In this document: positions 26,916-35,786 of the stretch, one piece after another
Layout of the letters: every line of letters starts with the position of its first letter
Position numbering within the stretch: position 1 is the first letter of the stretch
Origin: a bacterium
GTDB taxonomy: Bacteria; Patescibacteriota; Patescibacteriia; UBA9570
DNA length: 37,442 bases
Assembly (NCBI GenBank): GCA_030698395.1
Contig: JAUYKW010000007.1
Coordinates: forward strand, 1-37,442
Direction: 5' to 3'
Notes under the pieces: model-generated
Database searches by the model: none
Told to the model about the DNA's origin: nothing
What the model saw: the letters and a program-made list of their open reading frames with translations, nothing else
Translations under genes and position numbers: made by a program

Positions 26916-29108
26916 TTATAGAGAAAACTTATATACACTGGTTCCTGCAAGAACAAAGACTTCATTATTATCTTCATCTACTGCTATGTCTTTAATACCT
27001 GAAAATTGATCAGAGGTATATTGTTGTTGCAATTCACCATTGTTATCAAGTAACACAACGTGTTGCGTTTCTGGATTTAAGATATAGAAAGGAGTTAAGA
27101 CATCATTTTTGATTAGTTTGGTAGCGCCAGATAAGCCGGGGCTGAAGTCTGCTACGGAAAATTCTGATTGAGTACCATTATCAAATTTCGTAATACTACC
27201 GTTTGATAGTAATACATAGATAGAGCTATCGATATCAAATGATACTGCTGTTGAAATATCAACTGTCTCAGTTATCCATTTTGACAAAGCTCCATAAGTA
27301 TCACCGCTACGGTTTGAGCGGTAAATCATATTAGTAGCTGCATCCAATATATATAATCTACTACCGAAAATATCTATATCATTTATTTTTAGCGATTCTT
27401 CTATTGTTGGTATAGCAACTGTGCTTATTTTCTCTAAAACGGGATTAAATTGAACAAAAGATTTATCCATTGTTACAGCTAGCGTTGTTGCTGCTGAATC
27501 ATTTTCTATTGATGCATATGCTCCATTTTCCTCGCTACCAGGAATAATCTCTGATGCTTGTGAGTTGCTTAGATTTAGGCGATAAACCGCTTCATCATTA
27601 CTGTTAAAACCGAAAATGTTGTCACCAATCTTTGTGATATAGTTCGGGGATGCACCTTCATTTGCTGATTTAAAGTCTCCAATCGGACTTAGATCATTAA
27701 TAACAATTACTTTATTTAGAGTATTGTTTAGCTCATTTATTCTACCTTGAAGAGATTCGCCTTTTTTAGTATAGATGTCACTATCTGTAGGTACGGTACT
27801 TAGTAGTTCGTTTGCATTATTAATAGCAGTTCTAGCACCTATTTCATCATTCATGATTTGCTTTGAATCTGCTTCTCCAACTAAATTCTCTACATCAGTT
27901 ATCGTATTTTCATATGCTACTAGTTGATCCTTTTTAAGTACTGAGCGATCTTTTGCAAATACACTAATTATGAAAAATAGTAAAACAAGTACAGCTAAGG
28001 CCAGAAAAATTTTGCGTGGTGTTGATAGTCTAGCGAGCCAACCTTTGGCACCGGATACAGATGTACCAACTCTTGATGTCATAGTTTTTTCACTGCGGAA
28101 TAATTTTGCTAATTTCTTTCCAACGTAAATTAGGCTGATTACAATTTGAGTACCAACATTCTTTAAGAAGTTCATGATCCAAACTAATATCGTTATAACT
28201 TTATTCTTTGATTTACCATAGTTAGGTGATTTTCTTTCACTTTCTGAGTCGTTTACTTTGTCTGGAGCGTTAGACATGCCACCAACTCTCTTTTTTATTG
28301 AGGGCCAGATAGAAGGCGTTAGTAATTCATCCGTGGTTCTTTCTTGGGTGATTAATTTGTTCATTGAATCCTCACGGTCAGAGAATTCACTTCTCTCAAT
28401 TTCATCGTCTATAACGTGTTGTTTTTCAGTAGTTGCAGACTCTTTTTTCATAGTCATGATTAGCGATGCGATGTTGGACAGGGTTGTATTGTCTGTTAAT
28501 ACTGTTTCAAATGCAATTGCAGCTTCACTTGGAGTATTTTCTTTAATCGTTCTTCTGATTTTCTCTAACGATAAATAATCTAATAAATTCGAAGTTGCAA
28601 ATAGCATACTTGATTTATCTTGACATTCACCACTGATAATATTTGTGAATAACTTTAATGGTTTTATTTCTTCGCTTTTGCTCTTTTGCAAAACATCGAT
28701 TATATCATCACCTTGAATTAAAAATGTTTCTACAGCACCTACATATGCTATGTGTACTTCTGTTCCCTTAACGATTCCTAGAATGCCATTTAATTTATAT
28801 ACCCATTCTTCACCGTATTGAGAAATGCCATCTTGAACAGCCTTATTTACTCGATGCAACGATCTCTCAAAAGCTGCTTCCACTTCAAAATCGCTGGATC
28901 TGTAATATGCATTTGTGAATGTAGAGTCTATAAGCTCTACTAGTTCTTCATAAAATGGTTGCGGATCTTCTAAATCAATTAATACAAAAATTCTCCCCAA
29001 ATTCTTTTCCTCCAAAGGTGTTGGAGTACTTAAATATATATGTATTGCATTTCGATCACTTTCATCGTGATCTATGAATAGTTCGCCAAAGCTTGGTTGA
29101 TATTTCAT
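26916..29108 (-). CDS. PP2C-like N-terminal domain, TM helix and extracellular beta-propeller-like domain
   Basis: N-terminus resembles a PPM core (ILGIVKGTEVHIAYVGAVETFLIQGDDIIDVLQ); TM helix RKIFLALAVLVLLFFIISVFA; C-terminal repeats such as LNLSNSQASEI, RSGDTYGALSKW, VDEDNNEVFVLAGTSVYKF. Confidence 0.6.
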   Translation of the reverse strand: MKYQPSFGELFIDHDESDRNAIHIYLSTPTPLEEKNLGRIFVLIDLEDPQPFYEELVELIDSTFTNAYYRSSDFEVEAAFERSLHRVNKAVQDGISQYGEEWVYKLNGILGIVKGTEVHIAYVGAVETFLIQGDDIIDVLQKSKSEEIKPLKLFTNIISGECQDKSSMLFATSNLLDYLSLEKIRRTIKENTPSEAAIAFETVLTDNTTLSNIASLIMTMKKESATTEKQHVIDDEIERSEFSDREDSMNKLITQERTTDELLTPSIWPSIKKRVGGMSNAPDKVNDSESERKSPNYGKSKNKVITILVWIMNFLKNVGTQIVISLIYVGKKLAKLFRSEKTMTSRVGTSVSGAKGWLARLSTPRKIFLALAVLVLLFFIISVFAKDRSVLKKDQLVAYENTITDVENLVGEADSKQIMNDEIGARTAINNANELLSTVPTDSDIYTKKGESLQGRINELNNTLNKVIVINDLSPIGDFKSANEGASPNYITKIGDNIFGFNSNDEAVYRLNLSNSQASEIIPGSEENGAYASIENDSAATTLAVTMDKSFVQFNPVLEKISTVAIPTIEESLKINDIDIFGSRLYILDAATNMIYRSNRSGDTYGALSKWITETVDISTAVSFDIDSSIYVLLSNGSITKFDNGTQSEFSVADFSPGLSGATKLIKNDVLTPFYILNPETQHVVLLDNNGELQQQYTSDQFSGIKDIAVDEDNNEVFVLAGTSVYKFSL

Positions 29109-29128
29109 AGGTAATATTATTTAGAATT

Positions 29129-29157
29129 ATTATACTGAAATATATCTAGAATTGCAA
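29129..29157 (-). promoter_or_regulatory. Predicted promoter of the PP2C-like gene
   Basis: Minus strand TTGCAA (29152-29157), 17 nt spacer, TATAAT (29129-29134). Confidence 0.65.
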
Positions 29158-29203
29158 GGTACATGTACATAAATCATTAATGCGCTATAATTACTTCTAT
29201 ATT

Positions 29204-29773
29204 ATGCTTGATCAACTATTTGGTTCAAGAACCCGAGTAAAACTATTAAGACTTTTTTTGACTAATTCTCAGGAAGAGTTTTATGTCCGCGAATTAACCC
29301 GTAAAATAGGGGAACACATCAATTCTGTGAGACGCGAGCTACTTCATTTAGAAAAATTAGGATTGCTTGTGGTTAGTGACAGACAACGAAAGAAGTACTA
29401 TTCAGTGAACACTAATTTTACACTTTATCCAGAACTGAAAGCGTTAATATTAAAATCGCGTTTAACCTTAGAAAAACGGTTTATAACTAAATTACAAGAA
29501 GCTGGCAGAATTCAACATTTATCATTAATGGGATATTTTGCTGATGATCTTGATAGTGAAACTGATGTTTTTATTATTGGAACATTACCCAAAAAACATT
29601 TAAATGCATTATTGGAAGAGTTTAATAAGCAATTTGGTAAAGAATTAAGATATACATTAATGAGTCCGAGTGAATATACGTATCGTAAAGATGTTACGGA
29701 TAAATTTTTATTTACTCTTTTAAGTAATCCCCAAATGGTTGTTGTGGATAAACTAAATATAGCTAAGCAATGA
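29204..29773 (+). CDS. Winged-HTH protein with nucleotidyltransferase-like C-terminal domain
   Basis: MLDQLFGSRTRVKLLRLFLTNSQEEFYVRELTRKIGEHINSVRRELLHLEKLGLL; C-terminal MNT-like pattern. Start moved from 29180 because TATAAT (29186-29191) is inside the ORF-track N-terminus. Confidence 0.75.
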   Translation: MLDQLFGSRTRVKLLRLFLTNSQEEFYVRELTRKIGEHINSVRRELLHLEKLGLLVVSDRQRKKYYSVNTNFTLYPELKALILKSRLTLEKRFITKLQEAGRIQHLSLMGYFADDLDSETDVFIIGTLPKKHLNALLEEFNKQFGKELRYTLMSPSEYTYRKDVTDKFLFTLLSNPQMVVVDKLNIAKQ

Positions 29774-31719
29774 GTAGGCGAATTTTTATTGGAATATTTT
29801 TAGTTTTTGCAAGCTTAGTGCCACTGAGTTCATTTGCTCAAGAAAAATCATGGCATTTTAATGAATGGCAGACCGATATTACGATTCATAGTGATGGATC
29901 TATTATGGTGGAAGAAACTACTGATGTTGAGTTTATTGGCTCTTTTAGTTGGGTAGCTAGACAGATAGCAAAACAAGGAAGGATGGAGGTTTCTGATGTT
30001 CAGGTTTATGACAATAAATATGATGAAGATGTTAGTTTAACTTCCACAGTAATAGATTTGTATTCTGAAACGGAGGTAAAGATTTATCATGATACTAAAG
30101 ATGATACTCGCAATTGGACCATTAGTTACATTGCAGATAATGTGATAACAAACTTTGATGATTACGATGAGTTGTACTGGAATGCAGTATCGGACGATAG
30201 AGATGTGCCAATTGATCATGTTGTTGCATACATTCATTTACCACTTGCTGTAGATACAGATGCAATTCAGCAAAGAATACTTTCTGGCTCTTACGGATCT
30301 AAAGATGAATTAGCAACTTTCGAGATTGTAGATGGAAAGACTTTAAAATATGAAGGTTGGGATATCGCAGCTTATGAAAATTTTACAATTGTTGCAGGTT
30401 TTCCCAAAGGATTGGTTCCTGATGTGCCAAGAGTTAGTTTGGAAACAGAAGATAGTGGTTTTTATGCCACTCTTCGGCAAGTAGGCGCTGTTACACAGGA
30501 ACAAGTATACGTTCCGTCAACTTTATATGTAGATGAAGACATTGTTGCAGGCGAATACAATTTGGAGGTTAGTAAATTTGGTTACGATCCAATAACAATA
30601 AACTTTCAAACTCCTGTTAGTGGAAATGTAGTGGTTCATCTTGATCTTAGAATGCAATGGTGGTACGGATTGTTAATTCTCTGTTTTATGTTGATCATTG
30701 GAATGTATTTTCTATCACCGATAATTCTATTTATCATCTTATTTCTGCGCTGGCACAGACACGGTAGGGATCCGTTTGGAAAGAAAGTTATTATTCCTCA
30801 ATATGAACCATTTAAGGATATTACGCCTGGAGTTATGGGTACATTATTGGATGAAAAGGCCGATTTAGAGGACATAACTTCAACCTTGATCGATTTAGCT
30901 GTGCGTGGATATATTAAGATTCATGAGGAAGGAAAAAAGAAATATCGCTTCACATTGTTAAAAAAAGCGTATAAAGAAGATAAACAATTAAAGGAATATG
31001 AACGTAAATTTTTAGAAGCAATTTTTTCTGGTGATAAAACAGATGTTAGTTTGGCTAGTTTAAAATATAAATTTAGTAAGGAAATACCTGCGCTAAGGAA
31101 ATCAATATATAAAGAAACAGTTGATGCGGGCTTATTTGAAAAAGATCCGGATAAAGTTAGAAAGAATTACAGAATTATAGGTACAGTATTACTTATTATT
31201 GGATTTTCTAGTGGGTTTATTTATTTCATTGGTTTACCGATAATTGTATATGGATTGATTTTTTTCATATTTAGTAAAGCTATGCCAAAACGTACACAAA
31301 CTGGCGTAGAAGCTGTAGAGTGGAGTAAAGGGTTTAAAATGTATCTTTATCATGCAGAGCGGTATCGTTTAGAACGAATGACGATTGAATTTTTTGAAAG
31401 GATGTTGCCTTATGCGATGGTCTTTGGTGTAGAGAAAGAATGGGCCAAGCAATTTGCAGAAATGTACACAGCAGCGCCAGATTGGTATGCATCAAACAAT
31501 TTTTCTGCTGGACAAACCTTTAATTTGGTTTCCTTTACTAGTGGTTTGAGCAGTACAATGATGCCAGCTGTTACTACAACTTTGACTGCTGTTCGCAGTT
31601 CAAGTTCTGGCTATTCTGGTAGTTCATCATTTGGTAGTGCTAGCTCTGGTTCTTCTGGATTTTCTGGTGGGGGATTCTCGGGTGGAGGATTTGGTGGTGG
31701 TGGTTCTAGCGCAGGATAA
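29770..31719 (+). CDS. DUF2207-family membrane protein
   Basis: Signal peptide; WHFNEWQTDITIHSDGSIMVEETTDVEFIGSFSWV; TM segments; C-terminal SGGGFSGGGFGGGGSSAG tail. Confidence 0.88.
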   Translation: MSRRIFIGIFLVFASLVPLSSFAQEKSWHFNEWQTDITIHSDGSIMVEETTDVEFIGSFSWVARQIAKQGRMEVSDVQVYDNKYDEDVSLTSTVIDLYSETEVKIYHDTKDDTRNWTISYIADNVITNFDDYDELYWNAVSDDRDVPIDHVVAYIHLPLAVDTDAIQQRILSGSYGSKDELATFEIVDGKTLKYEGWDIAAYENFTIVAGFPKGLVPDVPRVSLETEDSGFYATLRQVGAVTQEQVYVPSTLYVDEDIVAGEYNLEVSKFGYDPITINFQTPVSGNVVVHLDLRMQWWYGLLILCFMLIIGMYFLSPIILFIILFLRWHRHGRDPFGKKVIIPQYEPFKDITPGVMGTLLDEKADLEDITSTLIDLAVRGYIKIHEEGKKKYRFTLLKKAYKEDKQLKEYERKFLEAIFSGDKTDVSLASLKYKFSKEIPALRKSIYKETVDAGLFEKDPDKVRKNYRIIGTVLLIIGFSSGFIYFIGLPIIVYGLIFFIFSKAMPKRTQTGVEAVEWSKGFKMYLYHAERYRLERMTIEFFERMLPYAMVFGVEKEWAKQFAEMYTAAPDWYASNNFSAGQTFNLVSFTSGLSSTMMPAVTTTLTAVRSSSSGYSGSSSFGSASSGSSGFSGGGFSGGGFGGGGSSAG

Positions 31720-31723
31720 ACCA

Positions 31724-31732
31724 TGCTATAAT
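31724..31732 (+). promoter_or_regulatory. Extended -10 promoter of the slipin gene
   Basis: TG-C-TATAAT, ATG at 31765. Confidence 0.6.
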
Positions 31733-31764
31733 AGATTTGCTTAAAAATATTAACACTAATAATC

Positions 31765-32562
31765 ATGGAAATTATCGGAGCACTATTTACATTATTAATT
31801 TTTACATTCTTCGGAGGAATCGTACTATTTGTCATGTTTATAAGGCAAATTGATCAATATGAACGTGGTACGTTATTTACGATGGGTAGATTTTCCGGTG
31901 TAAGACAACCTGGTTGGAGGATAGTTATTCCTATTCTTCAGAAAATGCCTAAGGTAGATATTCGTGTAAAAGCGGTGGATGTACCAGATCAAGATGCAAT
32001 TACAAAAGACAATGTATCTGTGCGTGTGAATGCAGTTATTTATTATAAAGTTGATGATCCTGGTAAAGCAATACTTGAAGTTGAAAATTTTTATTATGCA
32101 ACATCCCAGTTAGCACAAACAACTATGCGTAATGTGGTAGGTGAAGTTACTTTAGATGAGTTATTGATTGATCGTGCTGACATTGCAAATAAAATTAAAG
32201 AAATTGTAGACATTGCAACAGATCCATGGGGAGTTGATGTGGTGAGTGTAGAGTTGAAACATATTGAATTGCCAGAAAATTTAAAACGTACAATGGCTAA
32301 GCAAGCAGAAGCAGAACGTGAAAAAAGAGCAACAATTATCAATTCTGAAGGTGAAGTTATTGCAGCAAAGAACTTGGCAGAAGCTGCTCATACAATTGCA
32401 GAGGCACCTGGAGCATTGCATCTTAGAACATTGAATAGTATTAATGATATATCTTCTGATCAGTCAAACACTGTAATTTTCGCTGTTCCAGTAGAAGTGT
32501 TGCGAGCGTTTGAGGGAGTGAATACAATATCTAAGGCAATGAGTAAAAATAAGGATAATTAA
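31765..32562 (+). CDS. Slipin / SPFH (Band 7) domain membrane protein
   Basis: QIDQYERGTLFTMGRFSGVRQPGWRIVIPILQKM, VDVPDQDAITKDNVSVRVNAVIYYKV, TMRNVVGEVTLDELL, KQAEAEREKRATIINSEGE. Confidence 0.95.
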   Translation: MEIIGALFTLLIFTFFGGIVLFVMFIRQIDQYERGTLFTMGRFSGVRQPGWRIVIPILQKMPKVDIRVKAVDVPDQDAITKDNVSVRVNAVIYYKVDDPGKAILEVENFYYATSQLAQTTMRNVVGEVTLDELLIDRADIANKIKEIVDIATDPWGVDVVSVELKHIELPENLKRTMAKQAEAEREKRATIINSEGEVIAAKNLAEAAHTIAEAPGALHLRTLNSINDISSDQSNTVIFAVPVEVLRAFEGVNTISKAMSKNKDN

Positions 32563-32565
32563 ACT

Positions 32566-32700
32566 ATGGAAGAGCAACAAAACAAACCACGAAAGAATAT
32601 TGATCATCATGTGAAGAAGTTCGTGATGTTTAATAATGTGATTGCAGTATTTACATTACTTATGGCAGTTACCTTGGTGTTTCTATATTTTAAGGGTTAG
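32566..32700 (+). CDS. Small single-TM protein (44 aa)
   Basis: MEEQQNKPRKNIDHHVKKFVMFNNVIAVFTLLMAVTLVFLYFKG; starts 3 nt after the slipin stop; below the ORF-track length cutoff. Confidence 0.7.
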   Translation: MEEQQNKPRKNIDHHVKKFVMFNNVIAVFTLLMAVTLVFLYFKG

Positions 32701-32715
32701 ATTGAAAATAGTATT

Positions 32716-33759
32716 ATGCGAAACACACTGATTTTGTTGACAGTATTAATGTTCGGTGTTGGTTGTGCATCTCTAAATTCAGATATCTCATCAGTGGCAA
32801 ACTTATCAGCGGATAGAACAATTCCAATCAGTCCTATCTTATATATTGAAGATGATTCTTTGTGGATGGCAGATGCTGTTGGTAATGATGCTGTAAATAT
32901 TTCTCAATCATCGGACGATCATTTTGCTCCAGTGTGGTTTCCGAATGAAGTAGAAGTTGCTTATGGAGTTGTAATTGATGATTACTATGAGTTATGGAAC
33001 CAAGATATTCAAACTGGTTCTTCAGAATTCTTAGTAGGTACAAAAGAGTTACCGCATGATTTACAGGTATCACCAAATAATCAGTATTTAATGTATTTTG
33101 AGGCTGATAACTTATACATGTTGGATATTGAGCAAAAAACTAGAACTAGATTATATGAAGGTGCAATTAGCGCAGATTGGTCTCCGGATGGAAAACAAAT
33201 AGTTTATTTAACATCGGATAATAGATTGCTTTTGCAAGATTTTAAACTCGATGAAGATTTATCAGAACCGTTATTACTACTAGAACAAGAAGTGGTATCA
33301 CCAATATTTATTGATACAGATTTAATTGCATATGAAACTGATTGGGATGGTGAGTATACGGTGTTGGCACTAGACTTGCGATCATTCGAAGCAGAGCCGA
33401 TTACTAGCTTACGTTTTTCTAGTTTACAACCTTCATCTAAATTACGGCTAGAGCCAAACGGCAGTAGGCTGATGTATATTAGGCAAGATGATGTTACTGA
33501 ATTGCCAAATGCATGGGTTTTTCATATGGAAAGCGATGCACCAAAGCTGATTTTAACAAATGTTTATAATGCTATTTGGTCTGCGGAAGAAAATATGATT
33601 TTCTATTTGGATTCAACGTTAATCAACAAGGATGAAATCCAAACCATGATTTACTCTGCAACCGATAATGGTTTGAGTAAGACAGAAATAATAACGGGTG
33701 CTCATTCTGTGGTTACTCCTGGTGCAAATGATAGTAACGAGTATAAGTTAGACTCATGA
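32716..33759 (+). CDS. PD40/TolB-like beta-propeller lipoprotein
   Basis: Lipobox-like MFGVGCAS; PVWFPNEVEVAYGV, DLQVSPNNQYLMYF, ADWSPDGKQIVYLTSD repeats. Confidence 0.8.
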   Translation: MRNTLILLTVLMFGVGCASLNSDISSVANLSADRTIPISPILYIEDDSLWMADAVGNDAVNISQSSDDHFAPVWFPNEVEVAYGVVIDDYYELWNQDIQTGSSEFLVGTKELPHDLQVSPNNQYLMYFEADNLYMLDIEQKTRTRLYEGAISADWSPDGKQIVYLTSDNRLLLQDFKLDEDLSEPLLLLEQEVVSPIFIDTDLIAYETDWDGEYTVLALDLRSFEAEPITSLRFSSLQPSSKLRLEPNGSRLMYIRQDDVTELPNAWVFHMESDAPKLILTNVYNAIWSAEENMIFYLDSTLINKDEIQTMIYSATDNGLSKTEIITGAHSVVTPGANDSNEYKLDS

Positions 33760-34517
33760 TTATTATTAAGCGCTTAACTCCTTATTGGAGTGCGATAATT
33801 ATTTTAACGCTGTTTCTTGTTGGTATCTATTATCCTACAAATTGGCAATGGATTATTGGATTATTATTTATTGTGCCTGTGTTAGAAGTATTAATAATGC
33901 GACAACGTCATTGGAGGCTGGATTATTTAGGCTTGAGCCTTGCTAGCATAATACTCTTGGTAAGTGCATATACCTTTATGCTTATTCAAGAATCATCATT
34001 GCTAATTTACGTAATAATTGGTGTTACAGTTATTTTACATTTTTTGTTTGTAAAAAATTTATCGGTTTTTCTATTTCAACCTGCTAAGTATATAGCATAT
34101 TCTTTAGAGCATATTTCGCAATATTCAAATGTGGTGGCATCTTTTTACTTGTACGTGAGTATATTTATTTTTCAAATTTTGGGATTGGGAAGATTGCGTT
34201 ATCTATTAGCAGCAGCAATGGTGGGAACAGCTATATTAGTATGGCAAACCTTCTGGATTCAAAAAGTTACATGGAAAAGAGGGGCGCTATATGCGTTTAT
34301 AATTACTTTAGTAATTGTGGAACTAATATGGGTATTTCATTTTTTACCTGCCAGTTTTTTTGTGAGCGGATTTTTATTAACTATTGGTTTGTATTTAATG
34401 TTGCATCTATCTAGACATTATCTTGCTGAAGCATTGACAAAAAAGCAGGTAGTTCGGTATATTCTTACCAGCTTAATTGCTGTAGTAGTTTTATTAGTGA
34501 CTGCCAAGTGGTTTTAA
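33756..34517 (+). CDS. Polytopic membrane protein, unknown function
   Basis: Multiple TM segments; ATGA overlap with the upstream gene. Confidence 0.7.
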   Translation: MIIIKRLTPYWSAIIILTLFLVGIYYPTNWQWIIGLLFIVPVLEVLIMRQRHWRLDYLGLSLASIILLVSAYTFMLIQESSLLIYVIIGVTVILHFLFVKNLSVFLFQPAKYIAYSLEHISQYSNVVASFYLYVSIFIFQILGLGRLRYLLAAAMVGTAILVWQTFWIQKVTWKRGALYAFIITLVIVELIWVFHFLPASFFVSGFLLTIGLYLMLHLSRHYLAEALTKKQVVRYILTSLIAVVVLLVTAKWF

Positions 34518-34520
34518 ATC

Positions 34521-35642
34521 ATGTCTTCATCTCAAACTCCAACTTCACCGACAGCTCGCGCAAAGCATAAAGAAATAAGGGCTGAAGCTAAAAGAAATAG
34601 CAGAATTAGTTATTTAACTGTAGCAATTGTTGTGATTGTACTGGGAAGTTGTGTTGGTTTTTTAGGTGGATTATTGGCAATTAGCTATCCTACAGATTGG
34701 CCTTTAGCTCAGAAAATTATTACAGCACAGCAATCATCTGTTCCGGAAGTTGTGTTTGTAGAAAGAGGTGATGCATCATCTGATACGAAGTTAATTGAAT
34801 TGTTGCAGGCACATCAAAGCAAAACAATTATTTCAATTTATCCAGGAGCAACTCAGAGTTATACTACTGATAATGAATTAGGGAAGGGAGCAATCATTAG
34901 TGCAGATGGTTGGTTGGTTACATTAACAGATGTTATAGGAAATCAGAATTCAATTAGTATTGTTTTGGATGATGGGCAAGTATTTGTGAGTGATAAGTTT
35001 GCTGAGGATCCATACAGTGGGATGACTTTTGTTAAAATAAAGGCCTCTCAATTACCGGTTGCTGATTTCAGAACAACAGATGTAGCCTTGGGAGAATCAA
35101 TAATGTTTTTTACAGGATCTGCATTGAATGGGGATTATGTAAAATTCGGTCATGTGGAAAATAATCATTTTAGTAATACCGTGGAATTAGTAACAAACAG
35201 ATCTAATTATTACTATTTGAGTGATATTGATGCTAATGAAAAATATTTAGGATCACCGGTTTTTGATGAAAGGGGATCTGTTATGGGTTTTTATGCTGGA
35301 GAACAATTAGTGATTCCAGCAAGTGTTGTATCTAGTGGTATTTATTCCGTATTTACTAATGATGAAGTTGAACGTCATCAATTAAGTTTTATTTATCAAC
35401 CTTTATATAGAATTATTGATCCAGACCGATCTTCTATGACAAAGGGTGCAAAAATTAGTAGTTTAGGTTATCAAGTAGGGGAGTTAGCTGTTGGTGATGT
35501 AATTTTAAAAGTAGATGGCGTTATAGTTGATGAAACGCATGACTTATCTGATTTATTGTCAGAAATTGAGATTGGGACTGTCGTGGAACTAAGAGTTGAG
35601 CGAGATGATAAAATGCTAGATGTAGAAATTGTAATTGAATAA
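34521..35642 (+). CDS. HtrA/DegP-like trypsin-fold protein with PDZ domain, catalytic triad apparently lost
   Basis: TM anchor; GKGAIISADGWLVTLTDVIG; SPVFDERGSVMGFYAGEQLVIPASVV; PDZ AKISSLGYQVGELAVGDVILKVDGVIVDETHDLSDLLSEIEIGTVVELRVERD. Confidence 0.75.
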   Translation: MSSSQTPTSPTARAKHKEIRAEAKRNSRISYLTVAIVVIVLGSCVGFLGGLLAISYPTDWPLAQKIITAQQSSVPEVVFVERGDASSDTKLIELLQAHQSKTIISIYPGATQSYTTDNELGKGAIISADGWLVTLTDVIGNQNSISIVLDDGQVFVSDKFAEDPYSGMTFVKIKASQLPVADFRTTDVALGESIMFFTGSALNGDYVKFGHVENNHFSNTVELVTNRSNYYYLSDIDANEKYLGSPVFDERGSVMGFYAGEQLVIPASVVSSGIYSVFTNDEVERHQLSFIYQPLYRIIDPDRSSMTKGAKISSLGYQVGELAVGDVILKVDGVIVDETHDLSDLLSEIEIGTVVELRVERDDKMLDVEIVIE

Positions 35643-35711
35643 ATAGTCGGTATTTTTCTGAGTTGCGGGGCTGATCCAGTCTGCGAATTAATAAGATATA
35701 TATCAACGTTT

Positions 35712-35732
35712 ACCACCGGGGTAAACCCGGGG
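35712..35732. repeat. REP-like palindrome
   Basis: ACCACCGGGGTAAACCCGGGG, shared with 36813-36836; CCGGG-GTAAA-CCCGG stem. Confidence 0.7.
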
Positions 35733-35749
35733 ATTCCAATTGATTATAT

Positions 35750-35778
35750 TTGACATTCTTTCCATTTTTTGCTATACT
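35750..35778 (+). promoter_or_regulatory. Predicted sigma70 promoter
   Basis: TTGACA (35750-35755), 17 nt spacer, TATACT (35773-35778), 8 nt to ATG 35787. Confidence 0.8.
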
Positions 35779-35786
35779 ATTGAAAT

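Noticed and set aside
31600-31719. Gly/Ser-rich repeat at the end of the DUF2207 protein
   Set aside because: Such a low-complexity tail is common in DUF2207/TPM-like membrane proteins; not noteworthy alone.
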